Assembly: GCA_946184255.1 (NCBI GenBank)
Contig: CAMHFA010000102.1
Location: 1 to 5,078 of the forward strand
Source: an uncultured Bacteroidales bacterium
Lineage (GTDB): Bacteria > Bacteroidota > Bacteroidia > Bacteroidales > UBA932
DNA: 5,078 nucleotides
Direction of reading: 5' to 3'
Shown here in pieces: positions 1 to 5,078 of this stretch. Made by a program: the position numbers and the translations under genes. The notes beneath the pieces were generated by a model, which was not told where the DNA came from, did not search any database, and worked only from the letters and a program-made list of their open reading frames with translations. The first letter of the stretch is position 1, and each line of letters begins with the position of its first letter.

Positions 1-4
1 ACCA

Positions 5-1204
5 ATGAGAAAGTGGGAAGACATAGTCAAAGACAAGATGGAAGAGTTCGACGAGGCTCTCCCTGAAAGTGTCTTTGCCGAATTCCACACTATGAGGAAT
101 GGCGCCGCCCCTGCTCCCGCCCCGAAGCGGTTCCCGCTGGCGTGGGCGCTTGTGCCTGCCGTTGCCGCCGGACTGGCCGCCATCCTGTTCCTTCGCCAGC
201 CTTCAACTCCTGACAATGGCATCCAGATCATCCAGCAGCCGGTGCAGCCTGTTGCAGTGGTCAGCGATTCCACAGGAACAACTGAGCCCATTCTGGACCG
301 GCCGCTTATTGCCCAGGCGGTTACTCCGAAAGCAGCCAGACGCCCTGTTGTGAGTCCGCAAGTGTTTGGAATCAATGAAGAAACCGCGCCAATAGCAGAA
401 ACCATAGAGATAATTCCACCTGAGGATGCTGTTATTCCTGAATCAAACGACATAACGGTTCCGGATTCTCCGGACAAACAGGAACCGGCCACCGATAATG
501 GCCCTGTCATTACATCTTCATCTCCTTTTATCCCGGAAGGGACCAAGAGTAAGCCAGTCAAGATGAAGGTCGGTCCTGCGGCCGGGGTAATTGCCGGAGG
601 TGGTTTAGTAGCCGCCGTGGCAACGCCGCTTCTGGGTGGTTTTCAGAAGATGGATGCAGGCCCCATTAATCTAGGCAACCCGAAAGAGGGCCCCCTCACA
701 GGGCCAGATGTGCCTGAAGATGTGTTAACCGGAAATCATGGTCACAATTTCCCCTTAAAATTTGGGCTGTCAACCAGAATCCCCCTCACGGACAGGCTGA
801 ATTTAACGACCGGTATTGATTATTCGTTGTATTCTTCCTGGTATGAGTACACTGTATCCGGCAAAAAGAAGCAACTCGCTCATTATCTTGGTATCCCGGT
901 ACGCATGGATTGGACTCTGGCATCCAACAGATGGCTTGATGTCTATGTGGGAGGCGGCCTTGAAACTGATTGGTGCGTGGCGGCAACCCTTGATGGAGAG
1001 CAAATAAAGAAAGACGGTTTCGGCCTCTCCCTGCTCGGGGCCGGCGGCATACAGTTCAATATGACAAAAAGACTCGGCCTATTCATTGAGCCGGAGATTA
1101 GCTGGACGATTCCCTCGGAGAGCCACGTGCTGGAATCCTACCGGACAGACGGCCCCGTGATGTTCTCGGTGGCAAGCGGTGTCCGCATTAACATTGGCAA
1201 ATAA
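5..1204 (+). CDS. Dual membrane-spanning anti-sigma factor-like protein with C-terminal outer-membrane beta-barrel (Dma-like)
   Basis: The protein has 399 residues. Residues 1-42 form a short acidic cytoplasmic segment (WEDIVKDKMEEFDEALPESV) resembling the N-terminus of Bacteroidota anti-sigma proteins. Residues 43-63 are a single hydrophobic helix preceded by KR. Residues about 64-180 are a Pro/Thr/Glu-rich, probably disordered, periplasmic linker. Residues about 183-399 read as eight amphipathic beta-strands with short periplasmic turns (near TDR 262-264, SNR 307-309, TKR) and longer surface loops. The longest loop, L1, spans about 207-248 and holds GFQKMDAGP at 212-220. Dma proteins of B. 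thetaiotaomicron have this layout: the N-terminus binds a cognate ECF sigma factor while the barrel sits in the outer membrane. By inference, this one senses a surface event and releases its sigma factor. The start is the first ATG; TGA at 6-8 overlaps it (ATGA), fitting a translationally coupled upstream gene that is not in view. A serpin gene follows 12 nt downstream. Alternative: a plain OmpA-like barrel protein. The sigma partner is unproven. Confidence 0.8.
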   Translation: MRKWEDIVKDKMEEFDEALPESVFAEFHTMRNGAAPAPAPKRFPLAWALVPAVAAGLAAILFLRQPSTPDNGIQIIQQPVQPVAVVSDSTGTTEPILDRPLIAQAVTPKAARRPVVSPQVFGINEETAPIAETIEIIPPEDAVIPESNDITVPDSPDKQEPATDNGPVITSSSPFIPEGTKSKPVKMKVGPAAGVIAGGGLVAAVATPLLGGFQKMDAGPINLGNPKEGPLTGPDVPEDVLTGNHGHNFPLKFGLSTRIPLTDRLNLTTGIDYSLYSSWYEYTVSGKKKQLAHYLGIPVRMDWTLASNRWLDVYVGGGLETDWCVAATLDGEQIKKDGFGLSLLGAGGIQFNMTKRLGLFIEPEISWTIPSESHVLESYRTDGPVMFSVASGVRINIGK

Positions 1205-1216
1205 AAAAATCTGATT

Positions 1217-2449
1217 ATGAAGCATCTATCAATTACCATCGCGACATTGGCCATTGTGGCCTTTGTGTCCTGCGAAAAAATTGGCGGGGACAATGATAAG
1301 AACAACCCGTACAAGCCTCTTGAACTTACCACCAAATCGGCAGAGTTCGTGCAGAAGGGCAATGATTTCTCCGTCGAATTCATCGACCGAATCGATGCTG
1401 TGGCGAAGAGTGATTACATCATTTCCCCTTTGAGCATGCAGTTCCTGCTGGGTATGGTGCTGGATGGTGCACAGCAGCAAACAGCCGATGAGATTTGCAC
1501 CGTGCTCGGCTATGGCCAGGGAGAAAAGGAAGCCGTTGACCAGTACTGCCTTTCCATGCTTGAACAGCTTCCGAATATGGACAAGAAGACCAAGCTCACG
1601 ATTGCCAATGCCCTGTTTGCCGATAAGGATATGCCTGTGCTTGACGCGTACAAGGAGAATGCGGTCAAGTTCTACAAGGCAGAAATTGCCAACTTGGACT
1701 TCTCCAATGGCGCAAGCTCACTCAAAACCATCAATGACTGGTGTTCGAAGAACACTAACGGCATGATTCCCAAGGTGCTGGACAATGTAACGACCGACAT
1801 TCCGTTGTATCTCTTCAATGCCATGTATTTCAAAGGCGAATGGAAGGAGAAGTTCAAGACAAGCGACACCGCCGACGAGACCTTTACCAATGAGGGAGGA
1901 GCCCAGGCAAAGGTTAAGATGATGAAGCATACCAAGAATCACGAATACACTGAGAACGAAGTCTTTCAGGCCGTGAGTCTTGCCTATGGCAACAGCGCCT
2001 TCTCAATGGTGGTCCTGCTCCCTAAAACCGGGCACAAAGTGGCCGATGCGATTGCTTCACTCAAAGAGACCGGCTGGGATGAGCTTCGGCACCAGATGTA
2101 TACCCACGATGTAGATCTGTGGCTGCCCAAGTTTGAAACGAAGTATGGCATCAGGCTCAATGACATCCTCATCAGCATGGGGATGCCCCTCGCCTTCGAT
2201 GACCAGCGTGCCAACTTCTCCGCCTTGTCGGATTTCCCGCTGTATCTGAAATATGTCCAACAGGACGCGATAATCAAGGTCGATGAGGAAGGCACGGAAG
2301 CGGCCGTAGTCTCACATGCCGGTTTTGGGAAGATGGATGCCGGCCCCAGCCCTGCCGTTACGTTCCATGCCGATCATCCGTTCCTGTATCTGATTACAGA
2401 GAAGAGCACCGGGGCCATCCTCTTTGCCGGGAAGTATAGCGGTGAATAA
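1217..2449 (+). CDS. Serpin (serine/cysteine protease inhibitor), predicted lipoprotein
   Basis: The protein has 410 residues. Residues 1-18 are a lipoprotein signal peptide, with Cys19 in FVSC as the acylation site. EK and an Asp/Asn/Lys-rich stretch follow, which could favour surface export. The rest is a full-length serpin fold of about 370 residues: NAMYFKGEW (201-209), LPKFETKYG (from 303), hinge EEGTEAAVVS (357-366), reactive-centre loop to about 382, and the serpin signature FHADHPFLYLI (383-393). Serpins trap proteases by inserting the cleaved loop into a beta-sheet. Hinge residues Gly359, Thr360, Ala362 and Ala363 fit an inhibitory serpin. Counting 17 residues from Glu357 puts P1 at Met373 and P1' at Asp374; Lys372 is an alternative P1. 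The C-terminal side of the loop is about 4 residues longer than in alpha-1-antitrypsin. The bait GFGKMDAGP matches the upstream barrel protein. The gene is probably cotranscribed with that protein and so under the same sigma factor. The target protease is unknown; host elastase- or trypsin-like enzymes and bacterial competitors are all possible. Confidence 0.95.
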   Translation: MKHLSITIATLAIVAFVSCEKIGGDNDKNNPYKPLELTTKSAEFVQKGNDFSVEFIDRIDAVAKSDYIISPLSMQFLLGMVLDGAQQQTADEICTVLGYGQGEKEAVDQYCLSMLEQLPNMDKKTKLTIANALFADKDMPVLDAYKENAVKFYKAEIANLDFSNGASSLKTINDWCSKNTNGMIPKVLDNVTTDIPLYLFNAMYFKGEWKEKFKTSDTADETFTNEGGAQAKVKMMKHTKNHEYTENEVFQAVSLAYGNSAFSMVVLLPKTGHKVADAIASLKETGWDELRHQMYTHDVDLWLPKFETKYGIRLNDILISMGMPLAFDDQRANFSALSDFPLYLKYVQQDAIIKVDEEGTEAAVVSHAGFGKMDAGPSPAVTFHADHPFLYLITEKSTGAILFAGKYSGE

Positions 2450-2468
2450 CGCGGCCCTTTGCCCACCA

Positions 2469-2523
2469 TTGTATCGGTTGTATCGCTTGTATCGGGTGTG
2501 ATACAGGCGATACAAATTGATAC
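2469..2523. repeat. TTGTATCG tandem repeats forming a long stem-loop; possible terminator
   Basis: Three tandem 9-mers (TTGTATCGG, TTGTATCGC, TTGTATCGG at 2469-2495) are followed by inverted copies (GATACA, GATACAA, GATAC). TTGTATCGCTTGTATC (2478-2493) pairs with 2500-2515 at 15 of 16 positions, the odd one being G-U in RNA, around the loop GGGTGT. GTATC (2471-2475) and GATAC (2519-2523) can extend the stem after a small internal loop. It begins 19 nt after the serpin stop, between convergent genes, so a transcription terminator or mRNA 3' stabiliser is plausible. No U-tract follows on the + strand, so classical rho-independent termination is not supported. A protein-binding repeat array is the alternative. 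Confidence 0.65.
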
Positions 2524-2530
2524 GGCTGCG

Positions 2531-2741
2531 AAACTGGAAAATCCCCTCTAAATTGACCCCCTCATTTTCCTTCTAATTGACCCCCAGATCTTTCTCTTTT
2601 CATCTGATGAAAAAAGGCAGGTTGCTGAGATGAAAAACAGCTCCAGACTGCTTTCTATTATAGATCCCATCATCAGGACGTGGGGGTCACTTTCAATCGG
2701 AACGAGGGGTCAGTTTAAAATGGGAACAAGGGGGTCAGTTT
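2531..2741. mobile_element. MITE-like 211-bp non-autonomous insertion with IS21-like multiple terminal repeats
   Basis: The element begins AAACTG and ends CAGTTT, a perfect 6-bp terminal inversion. GCTGCG flanks it on both sides (2525-2530 and 2742-2747) as a direct repeat, which reads as a target-site duplication. Each end carries repeated TGACCCCC-type motifs. On the left there is a degenerate one at 2531-2547, then TAAATTGACCCCCTC (2549-2563) and CTAATTGACCCCCAG (2573-2587). On the right, inverted, are GGGGGTCACTTT (2682-2693), GGGGTCAGTTT (2706-2716) and GGGGGTCAGTTT (2730-2741). Neighbouring clear copies are about 24 bp apart. Multiple terminal repeats and duplications of 4-8 bp are typical of the IS21 family. 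The roughly 90-bp core has no istA/istB coding, so movement would need a transposase in trans. Family assignment is inferred; the terminal structure is directly visible. Confidence 0.75.
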
Positions 2742-2780
2742 GCTGCGGAATCTCCATTTATGAATCAAACAGTATTTCAC

Positions 2781-2800
2781 GGAGCCCGGATCCGGGCTCC
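2781..2800 (-). terminator. Perfect 20-bp palindrome, probable relaxase transcription terminator
   Basis: GGAGCCCG-GATC-CGGGCTCC is an uninterrupted palindrome that would fold into a GC-rich 8-bp stem with a GATC loop. It lies 10 nt beyond the stop codon of the leftward relaxase gene, the usual place for an intrinsic terminator. The sequence after it on the - strand (GTGAAATACTGTTTG) has only a weak T-run, so efficiency is uncertain. It could act in both directions. Confidence 0.6.
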
Positions 2801-2810
2801 CCATGAGCCG

Positions 2811-4151
2811 TTATCTCGATATTCCACCGCCCTGGCGACGTTCAAATCTGTCGATTCGCCAGTCGTAGTCACCATCGGCGATACTTTTGACCCCTCTTTC
2901 AGCACGGCGGAGTTCCCAATCATTGAACTTTGCTATTTTGCTGGCCACATAGACAAGCCAGTTACCGATTACTTGAAAAGTGGTTTTCGCAATTGCAGCC
3001 AAACCCGTCATCAATTTCTTGATCACGAAGGCTTCATTATCATAAAAGCAATCTCCGTGATTGCCTCCGCGTCCTCCGGTTCCAGAATAAGCATAGTTCT
3101 GTATCGTTTCTACGGCGAATTTGATTACCTTGTCCGTGTTAAACAGGTAGCCTGAAACGGCGCGAAGGGCCGGGTTCATCCACTCGTCGCTGGTGTTAAT
3201 CGAGTCCTTCTCTCTGCGCTTCTCTTCGACTTCCGACTGCAGCCCTTCAAGCGCTACCTGTTCGATGTCGATTCTTTGTTTCAGTCTGTCGATCTCGATC
3301 TGCTTCTCGGTGATCTTCGATTCGGCGCTGGAGAGAGCCGTCTTGGCCTTCTGGGCTTTCTTCTCGGCCTCATCCTTTTCCGCCACCGCTTTTTTTGCCT
3401 CTTCCTTGGCCTCCTGCGCCTTTTTCTCGGCCTTGTCCTTCTCGCTCTGGGCCTTGCGCTTCTCTTCCTCCAACTGCTTCTTCTCCTTCTCCAGCTTCAG
3501 CTTGATGAACTGTTCGCGCTCCAGATGGTCCAGCCCGGTCTCGGACTTCTTCTGCCCGCGCTCCATGTCCAATGCCTCGGCAACCATGTCCTGCATCTCG
3601 GACATGTCGTCGGCATTGAGCTTTATTGATTTCCCGGTCGAGTGGTCCATCCAGTCCCAGATGATGTGGGCGTGGTAGTTCGGCACCCAGGTCTTTTCGT
3701 CACCAGGTACTTCGCAGTGGCCTTCGTCCCTGTGAATGTGGACCTGGAGCGCCTTGATGCCCCACTTCTTTTCCACCTCCTTGGTGAAGTTGAGAAGGTC
3801 TTTGAGCTTGGTGTCCTTTTCGATGACGACGACGCTTTCCCGGATCGGGCTGGCCCCATTCCTGGTGCGCACTTTGCCATTCTTGTCGGTGTACTTGACG
3901 TCCTTCTCCTGCATGGCGCGTTTGGTCAGCTTCTTGACCATCGCCCGGATGGATTCAAGGTGCTGCTGGAGGGAGACGCCCTGCATTTCAGGCGCGACAT
4001 AGGAGGCGTTGTGCTTAGTCAGATCGAGGCGGACATAGAGAGTGTTGGGATCGAGTTTCTTGATGTACTCTGGGTCCCGCCTATTGTGGAGTTCGCTCTG
4101 GGCGATATTGCATGGCTTCACATGGACGGAAGCCTTCGGTTTGTTTGACAT
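2811..4151 (-). CDS. MobV-family relaxase (Pre/Mob-type mobilization protein)
   Basis: The protein has 446 residues. It nicks one strand at the origin of transfer and stays bound to the 5' end to lead plasmid or element transfer by a helper conjugation system. Motif I is ELHNRR, with His22 at the same position as the nucleophilic His22 of pMV158 MobM. DPNTLYVRLDL (34-44) matches the next conserved MobV stretch. The metal-binding motif is HIHRDEGH (138-145) plus NYHAHIIWDW (158-167), so likely ligands are His140, His160 and His162, with Glu143 nearby; about 14 residues separate the two halves. Residues about 212-325 are a Lys/Glu/Ala-rich coiled coil, as MobV proteins often carry for oligomerisation. 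Residues 326-446 are a C-terminal domain I do not recognise, with a Gly-rich turn (GTGGRGG) and a hydrophobic stretch (LMTGLAAIAKTTFQVIGNWLVYVA). The start is the first ATG in frame; no strong Shine-Dalgarno is seen, as is usual in Bacteroidota. The probable oriT lies about 265-335 bp upstream. Confidence 0.93.
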   Translation of the reverse strand: MSNKPKASVHVKPCNIAQSELHNRRDPEYIKKLDPNTLYVRLDLTKHNASYVAPEMQGVSLQQHLESIRAMVKKLTKRAMQEKDVKYTDKNGKVRTRNGASPIRESVVVIEKDTKLKDLLNFTKEVEKKWGIKALQVHIHRDEGHCEVPGDEKTWVPNYHAHIIWDWMDHSTGKSIKLNADDMSEMQDMVAEALDMERGQKKSETGLDHLEREQFIKLKLEKEKKQLEEEKRKAQSEKDKAEKKAQEAKEEAKKAVAEKDEAEKKAQKAKTALSSAESKITEKQIEIDRLKQRIDIEQVALEGLQSEVEEKRREKDSINTSDEWMNPALRAVSGYLFNTDKVIKFAVETIQNYAYSGTGGRGGNHGDCFYDNEAFVIKKLMTGLAAIAKTTFQVIGNWLVYVASKIAKFNDWELRRAERGVKSIADGDYDWRIDRFERRQGGGISR

Positions 4152-4216
4152 ATTGCTAGTGATTTAGAGGGTTGATGATGTTGTAGTGATGATGTGGAGC
4201 CATGCCCGGGTCATTA

Positions 4217-4413
4217 GGGCGGAGCCCTGATCGGTGGGTGCAGGGAGATGTCCCTCCTTGCTCGGGGTTCCCAGGCGGCAGACAGCCCCTGGGCGGAGAG
4301 TGCAGAGAGAGGTCACTCGCTGCTCGGGGTTCTCAGGGGTGAAACGCCCTGGGCAGGGTATCGGGGCGGCGCCCTGATTGGGACGGGGCAAAGCCCAGGC
4401 CCTCGGCAGAGCC
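4217..4413. repeat. Array of GGGC-NNN-GCCC mini-hairpins upstream of the relaxase
   Basis: Four short perfect inverted repeats share a G/C stem and a three-base loop: GGGC-GGA-GCCC (4217-4227), GGGC-GGC-GCCC (4364-4374), GGGC-AAA-GCCC (4386-4396) and GGC-AGA-GCC (4405-4413). The first two continue into a shared CTGAT(C/T)GG, so 4217-4234 and 4364-4381 match at 16 of 18 bases. Reverse-oriented GCCC-CT-GGGC (4285-4294) and GCCC-T-GGGC (4346-4354) lie between them. The segment has no convincing ORF and sits between relaxase start and oriT, so it may be a structured leader RNA or a relaxosome-binding region. Function is inferred from position only. Confidence 0.6.
4238..4360. repeat. Two-copy imperfect 62-nt tandem repeat
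   Basis: Copy A is 4238-4299 and copy B is 4300-4360. The first 38 bases of each match at 32 positions, including an identical TGCTCGGGGTTC core (4259-4270 and 4321-4332). Both end in GCCC(C)TGGGC. In copy A, CCCAGG (4270-4275) can pair with CCTGGG (4288-4293); in copy B, CAGGG (4334-4338) can pair with CCCTG, so both copies keep a hairpin despite differing bases. This hints at selection on structure rather than coding. Confidence 0.65.
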
Positions 4414-4416
4414 CAC

Positions 4417-4457
4417 AACTACGGAAAGCGAAGCGGGTAGTTATAGTGGGCTATAAC
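4417..4457 (+). other. Probable origin of transfer (oriT) for the MobV relaxase
   Basis: Two overlapping inverted repeats are present. The first is AACTAC (4417-4422) with GTAGTT (4437-4442), separated by 14 bases. The second is GTTATAG (4440-4446) with CTATAAC (4451-4457) around TGGG. Its arrangement copies the pMV158 oriT, where the right arm of one inverted repeat runs into ATAGTGTG/TTATAC and the nick lies at the slash. Here the matching text is ATAGTGGG/CTATAAC, so the predicted nick is between 4450 and 4451 on the + strand. The relaxase gene about 265 bp away on the - strand is the expected partner. By analogy, DNA to the right of the nick would enter the recipient first and the relaxase gene last. 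The call rests on pattern resemblance, not on an exact match. Confidence 0.7.
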
Positions 4458-4827
4458 AGGCCAGCCTTTTTACTCCCGCACGCTCCCGCCTCCTTCTTTT
4501 CCCTTCCTTCCAGTCTTTCCGCGGCCTCCCGAGCGACGGGCCGACGCATGGGTCGGGATCATCCGGCTCTGGGGCTCTGAGGTCGTGGAAGCGGCCTATG
4601 GTCGCACGGTCGGGCAGGGGAAGGGAATGGGACAGCCAGAATCTCCCCAATCCCTATCGCGGACGCACCTTGTCACGGCCTCAAATCACAGGGAAATGAA
4701 GGGAAAGTGGAAGGGTGGAATGACGTGCATTCCGTCCCGGTCCTGCGTCGTAGGGATCAAAAAGAATGGCCTGGTTTCAAAGAGAAAAATGAATCGACCG
4801 TGTCTCGGCTGATCCGGCCTCGGAGGA
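4458..4827. other. Gene-poor spacer between oriT and the partial right-edge gene
   Basis: I see no convincing gene in these 370 bases. There is a pure pyrimidine run at 4489-4511 on the + strand, and G/A-rich stretches at about 4610-4632 and 4691-4720. Small inverted repeats are CCGAC (4541-4545) with GTCGG (4552-4556), and GGAATG (4717-4722) with CATTCC (4728-4733) around ACGTG. The second lies about 95-110 bp past the stop of the leftward right-edge gene and could be a weak terminator or protein site. A leftward 69-codon ORF (4650-4441) is described under rejected items. Confidence 0.5.
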
Positions 4828-5078
4828 TTACCCTCCAGCAGTCGGTTCAGCCCCGTCGTCAGGTGGGACACACGGCTTCTTCCTTGACGGCTTTTCGATT
4901 GGCCTCACATAGGGGTTCTTTCGAAAGTAGTCGCACTTGACAATACCCTCGTTCGTGAACCATATCGACAGACACATCAGGGTGTGGATGGTGGTCCGGT
5001 TGGACGGAACAGACCTGAGTATGCCCATCAGGTTGAACTCCTTCACGATTCGGGTAGCGGTCTTCCGGTCGCACTGCC
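4828..5078 (-). CDS. Partial leftward gene, C-terminal 82 residues, possible winged-helix DNA-binding protein
   Basis: An open frame enters from the right edge (first full codon CAG at 5076-5074) and ends at TAA (4830-4828). No start is visible, so only the C-terminus is present. The first visible residues, CDRKTATRIVKEFNLMGIL, look like the recognition helix and following turn of a winged-helix or MarR/Rep-type domain (K-T-A-T-R-I-V-K-E-F, then L-x-x-x-G-I-L). A beta-rich stretch follows (TTIHTLMCLSIWF), then a basic, Pro-rich tail (KNPYVRPIEKPSRKKP). The gene lies on the same strand as the relaxase, upstream of oriT, so a replication, excision or regulatory protein of the mobilizable element is plausible. 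I do not recognise the family. The competing - strand frame (starting near 5074) lacks such a pattern. Confidence 0.5.
   Translation of the reverse strand, partial: QCDRKTATRIVKEFNLMGILRSVPSNRTTIHTLMCLSIWFTNEGIVKCDYFRKNPYVRPIEKPSRKKPCVPPDDGAEPTAGG

Noticed and set aside
2760..3155. Rightward 131-codon ORF overlapping the relaxase 3' end
   Set aside because: It is antisense to the well-supported relaxase C-terminus, begins in the terminator region and shows no domain pattern.
3193..4148. Long rightward ORFs (161, 117 and 168 codons) antisense to the relaxase
   Set aside because: Their Ser/Phe/Leu-rich composition is the complement of the Lys/Glu coiled coil, and the relaxase frame has clear catalytic motifs.
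4215..4415. Possible CRISPR array suggested by hairpin-bearing repeats
   Set aside because: Only two long tandem copies with no unique spacers, and the short hairpins are irregularly spaced.
4164..4580. ORFs on both strands across the hairpin and tandem-repeat region
   Set aside because: Translations are low in complexity and follow the G/C repeats; the two 62-nt copies are out of frame with each other (62 is not a multiple of 3), which argues against coding.
4441..4650. Leftward 69-codon ORF with a basic C-terminus (GRPRKDWKEGKRRRRERAG) ending inside the oriT repeat
   Set aside because: It lies on the relaxase strand and could be a small DNA-binding mobilization protein. However, its Arg/Lys-rich part is simply the reverse of a polypyrimidine tract, no conserved motif follows, and it ends inside the oriT inverted repeat.
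4585..4812. Rightward 75-codon ORF in the spacer
   Set aside because: No recognisable motif, composition dominated by the local G/A-rich strand, and no neighbours on the + strand.

Overview
The window looks like DNA from a gut-type Bacteroidales bacterium. The evidence is an N-terminally anchored anti-sigma/beta-barrel protein of the kind paired with ECF sigma factors in Bacteroidota, a Bacteroidota-style lipoprotein signal, weak A-rich ribosome binding regions, and a MobV relaxase of the form common on Bacteroides mobilizable elements. The genus cannot be fixed from the sequence.

Left part (1-2449, + strand): two genes 12 nt apart, very probably one operon that starts with an ECF sigma gene just outside the window. 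The first (5-1204) has a short cytoplasmic anti-sigma-like segment, one inner-membrane helix, a long disordered periplasmic linker and a C-terminal 8-stranded outer-membrane barrel. This is the layout of the dual membrane-spanning anti-sigma (Dma) proteins of Bacteroides thetaiotaomicron. The second (1217-2449) is a serpin, a suicide protease inhibitor, made as a lipoprotein. The most striking observation is that the serpin bait loop and the predicted first surface loop of the barrel share GFxKMDAGP, with 24 of 27 bases identical. The shared Met-Asp falls exactly at the canonical P1-P1' position of the serpin. I infer a protease sensor and response circuit: a protease cuts (or docks on) the barrel loop, the sigma factor is released, and a serpin carrying the same bait is produced.

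Middle (2450-2810, no gene): a repeat-built stem-loop of TTGTATCG units after the serpin; a 211-bp non-autonomous insertion (MITE-like) with IS21-like multiple terminal repeats and a 6-bp target duplication; and a perfect 20-bp palindrome that probably ends relaxase transcription.

Right part (2811-5078, leftward genes): a mobilization module. It has a MobV relaxase (4151-2811) with His22 as the likely nucleophile. Upstream is an origin of transfer (4417-4457) built like that of pMV158, and between them an array of GGGC-NNN-GCCC mini-hairpins and a 62-nt tandem repeat. After about 370 bp without a convincing gene comes the C-terminal part of a leftward gene with a possible winged-helix motif, cut by the window edge. 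The two halves are convergent and look functionally unrelated: a host-interaction operon next to the end of an integrated mobilizable element or plasmid.
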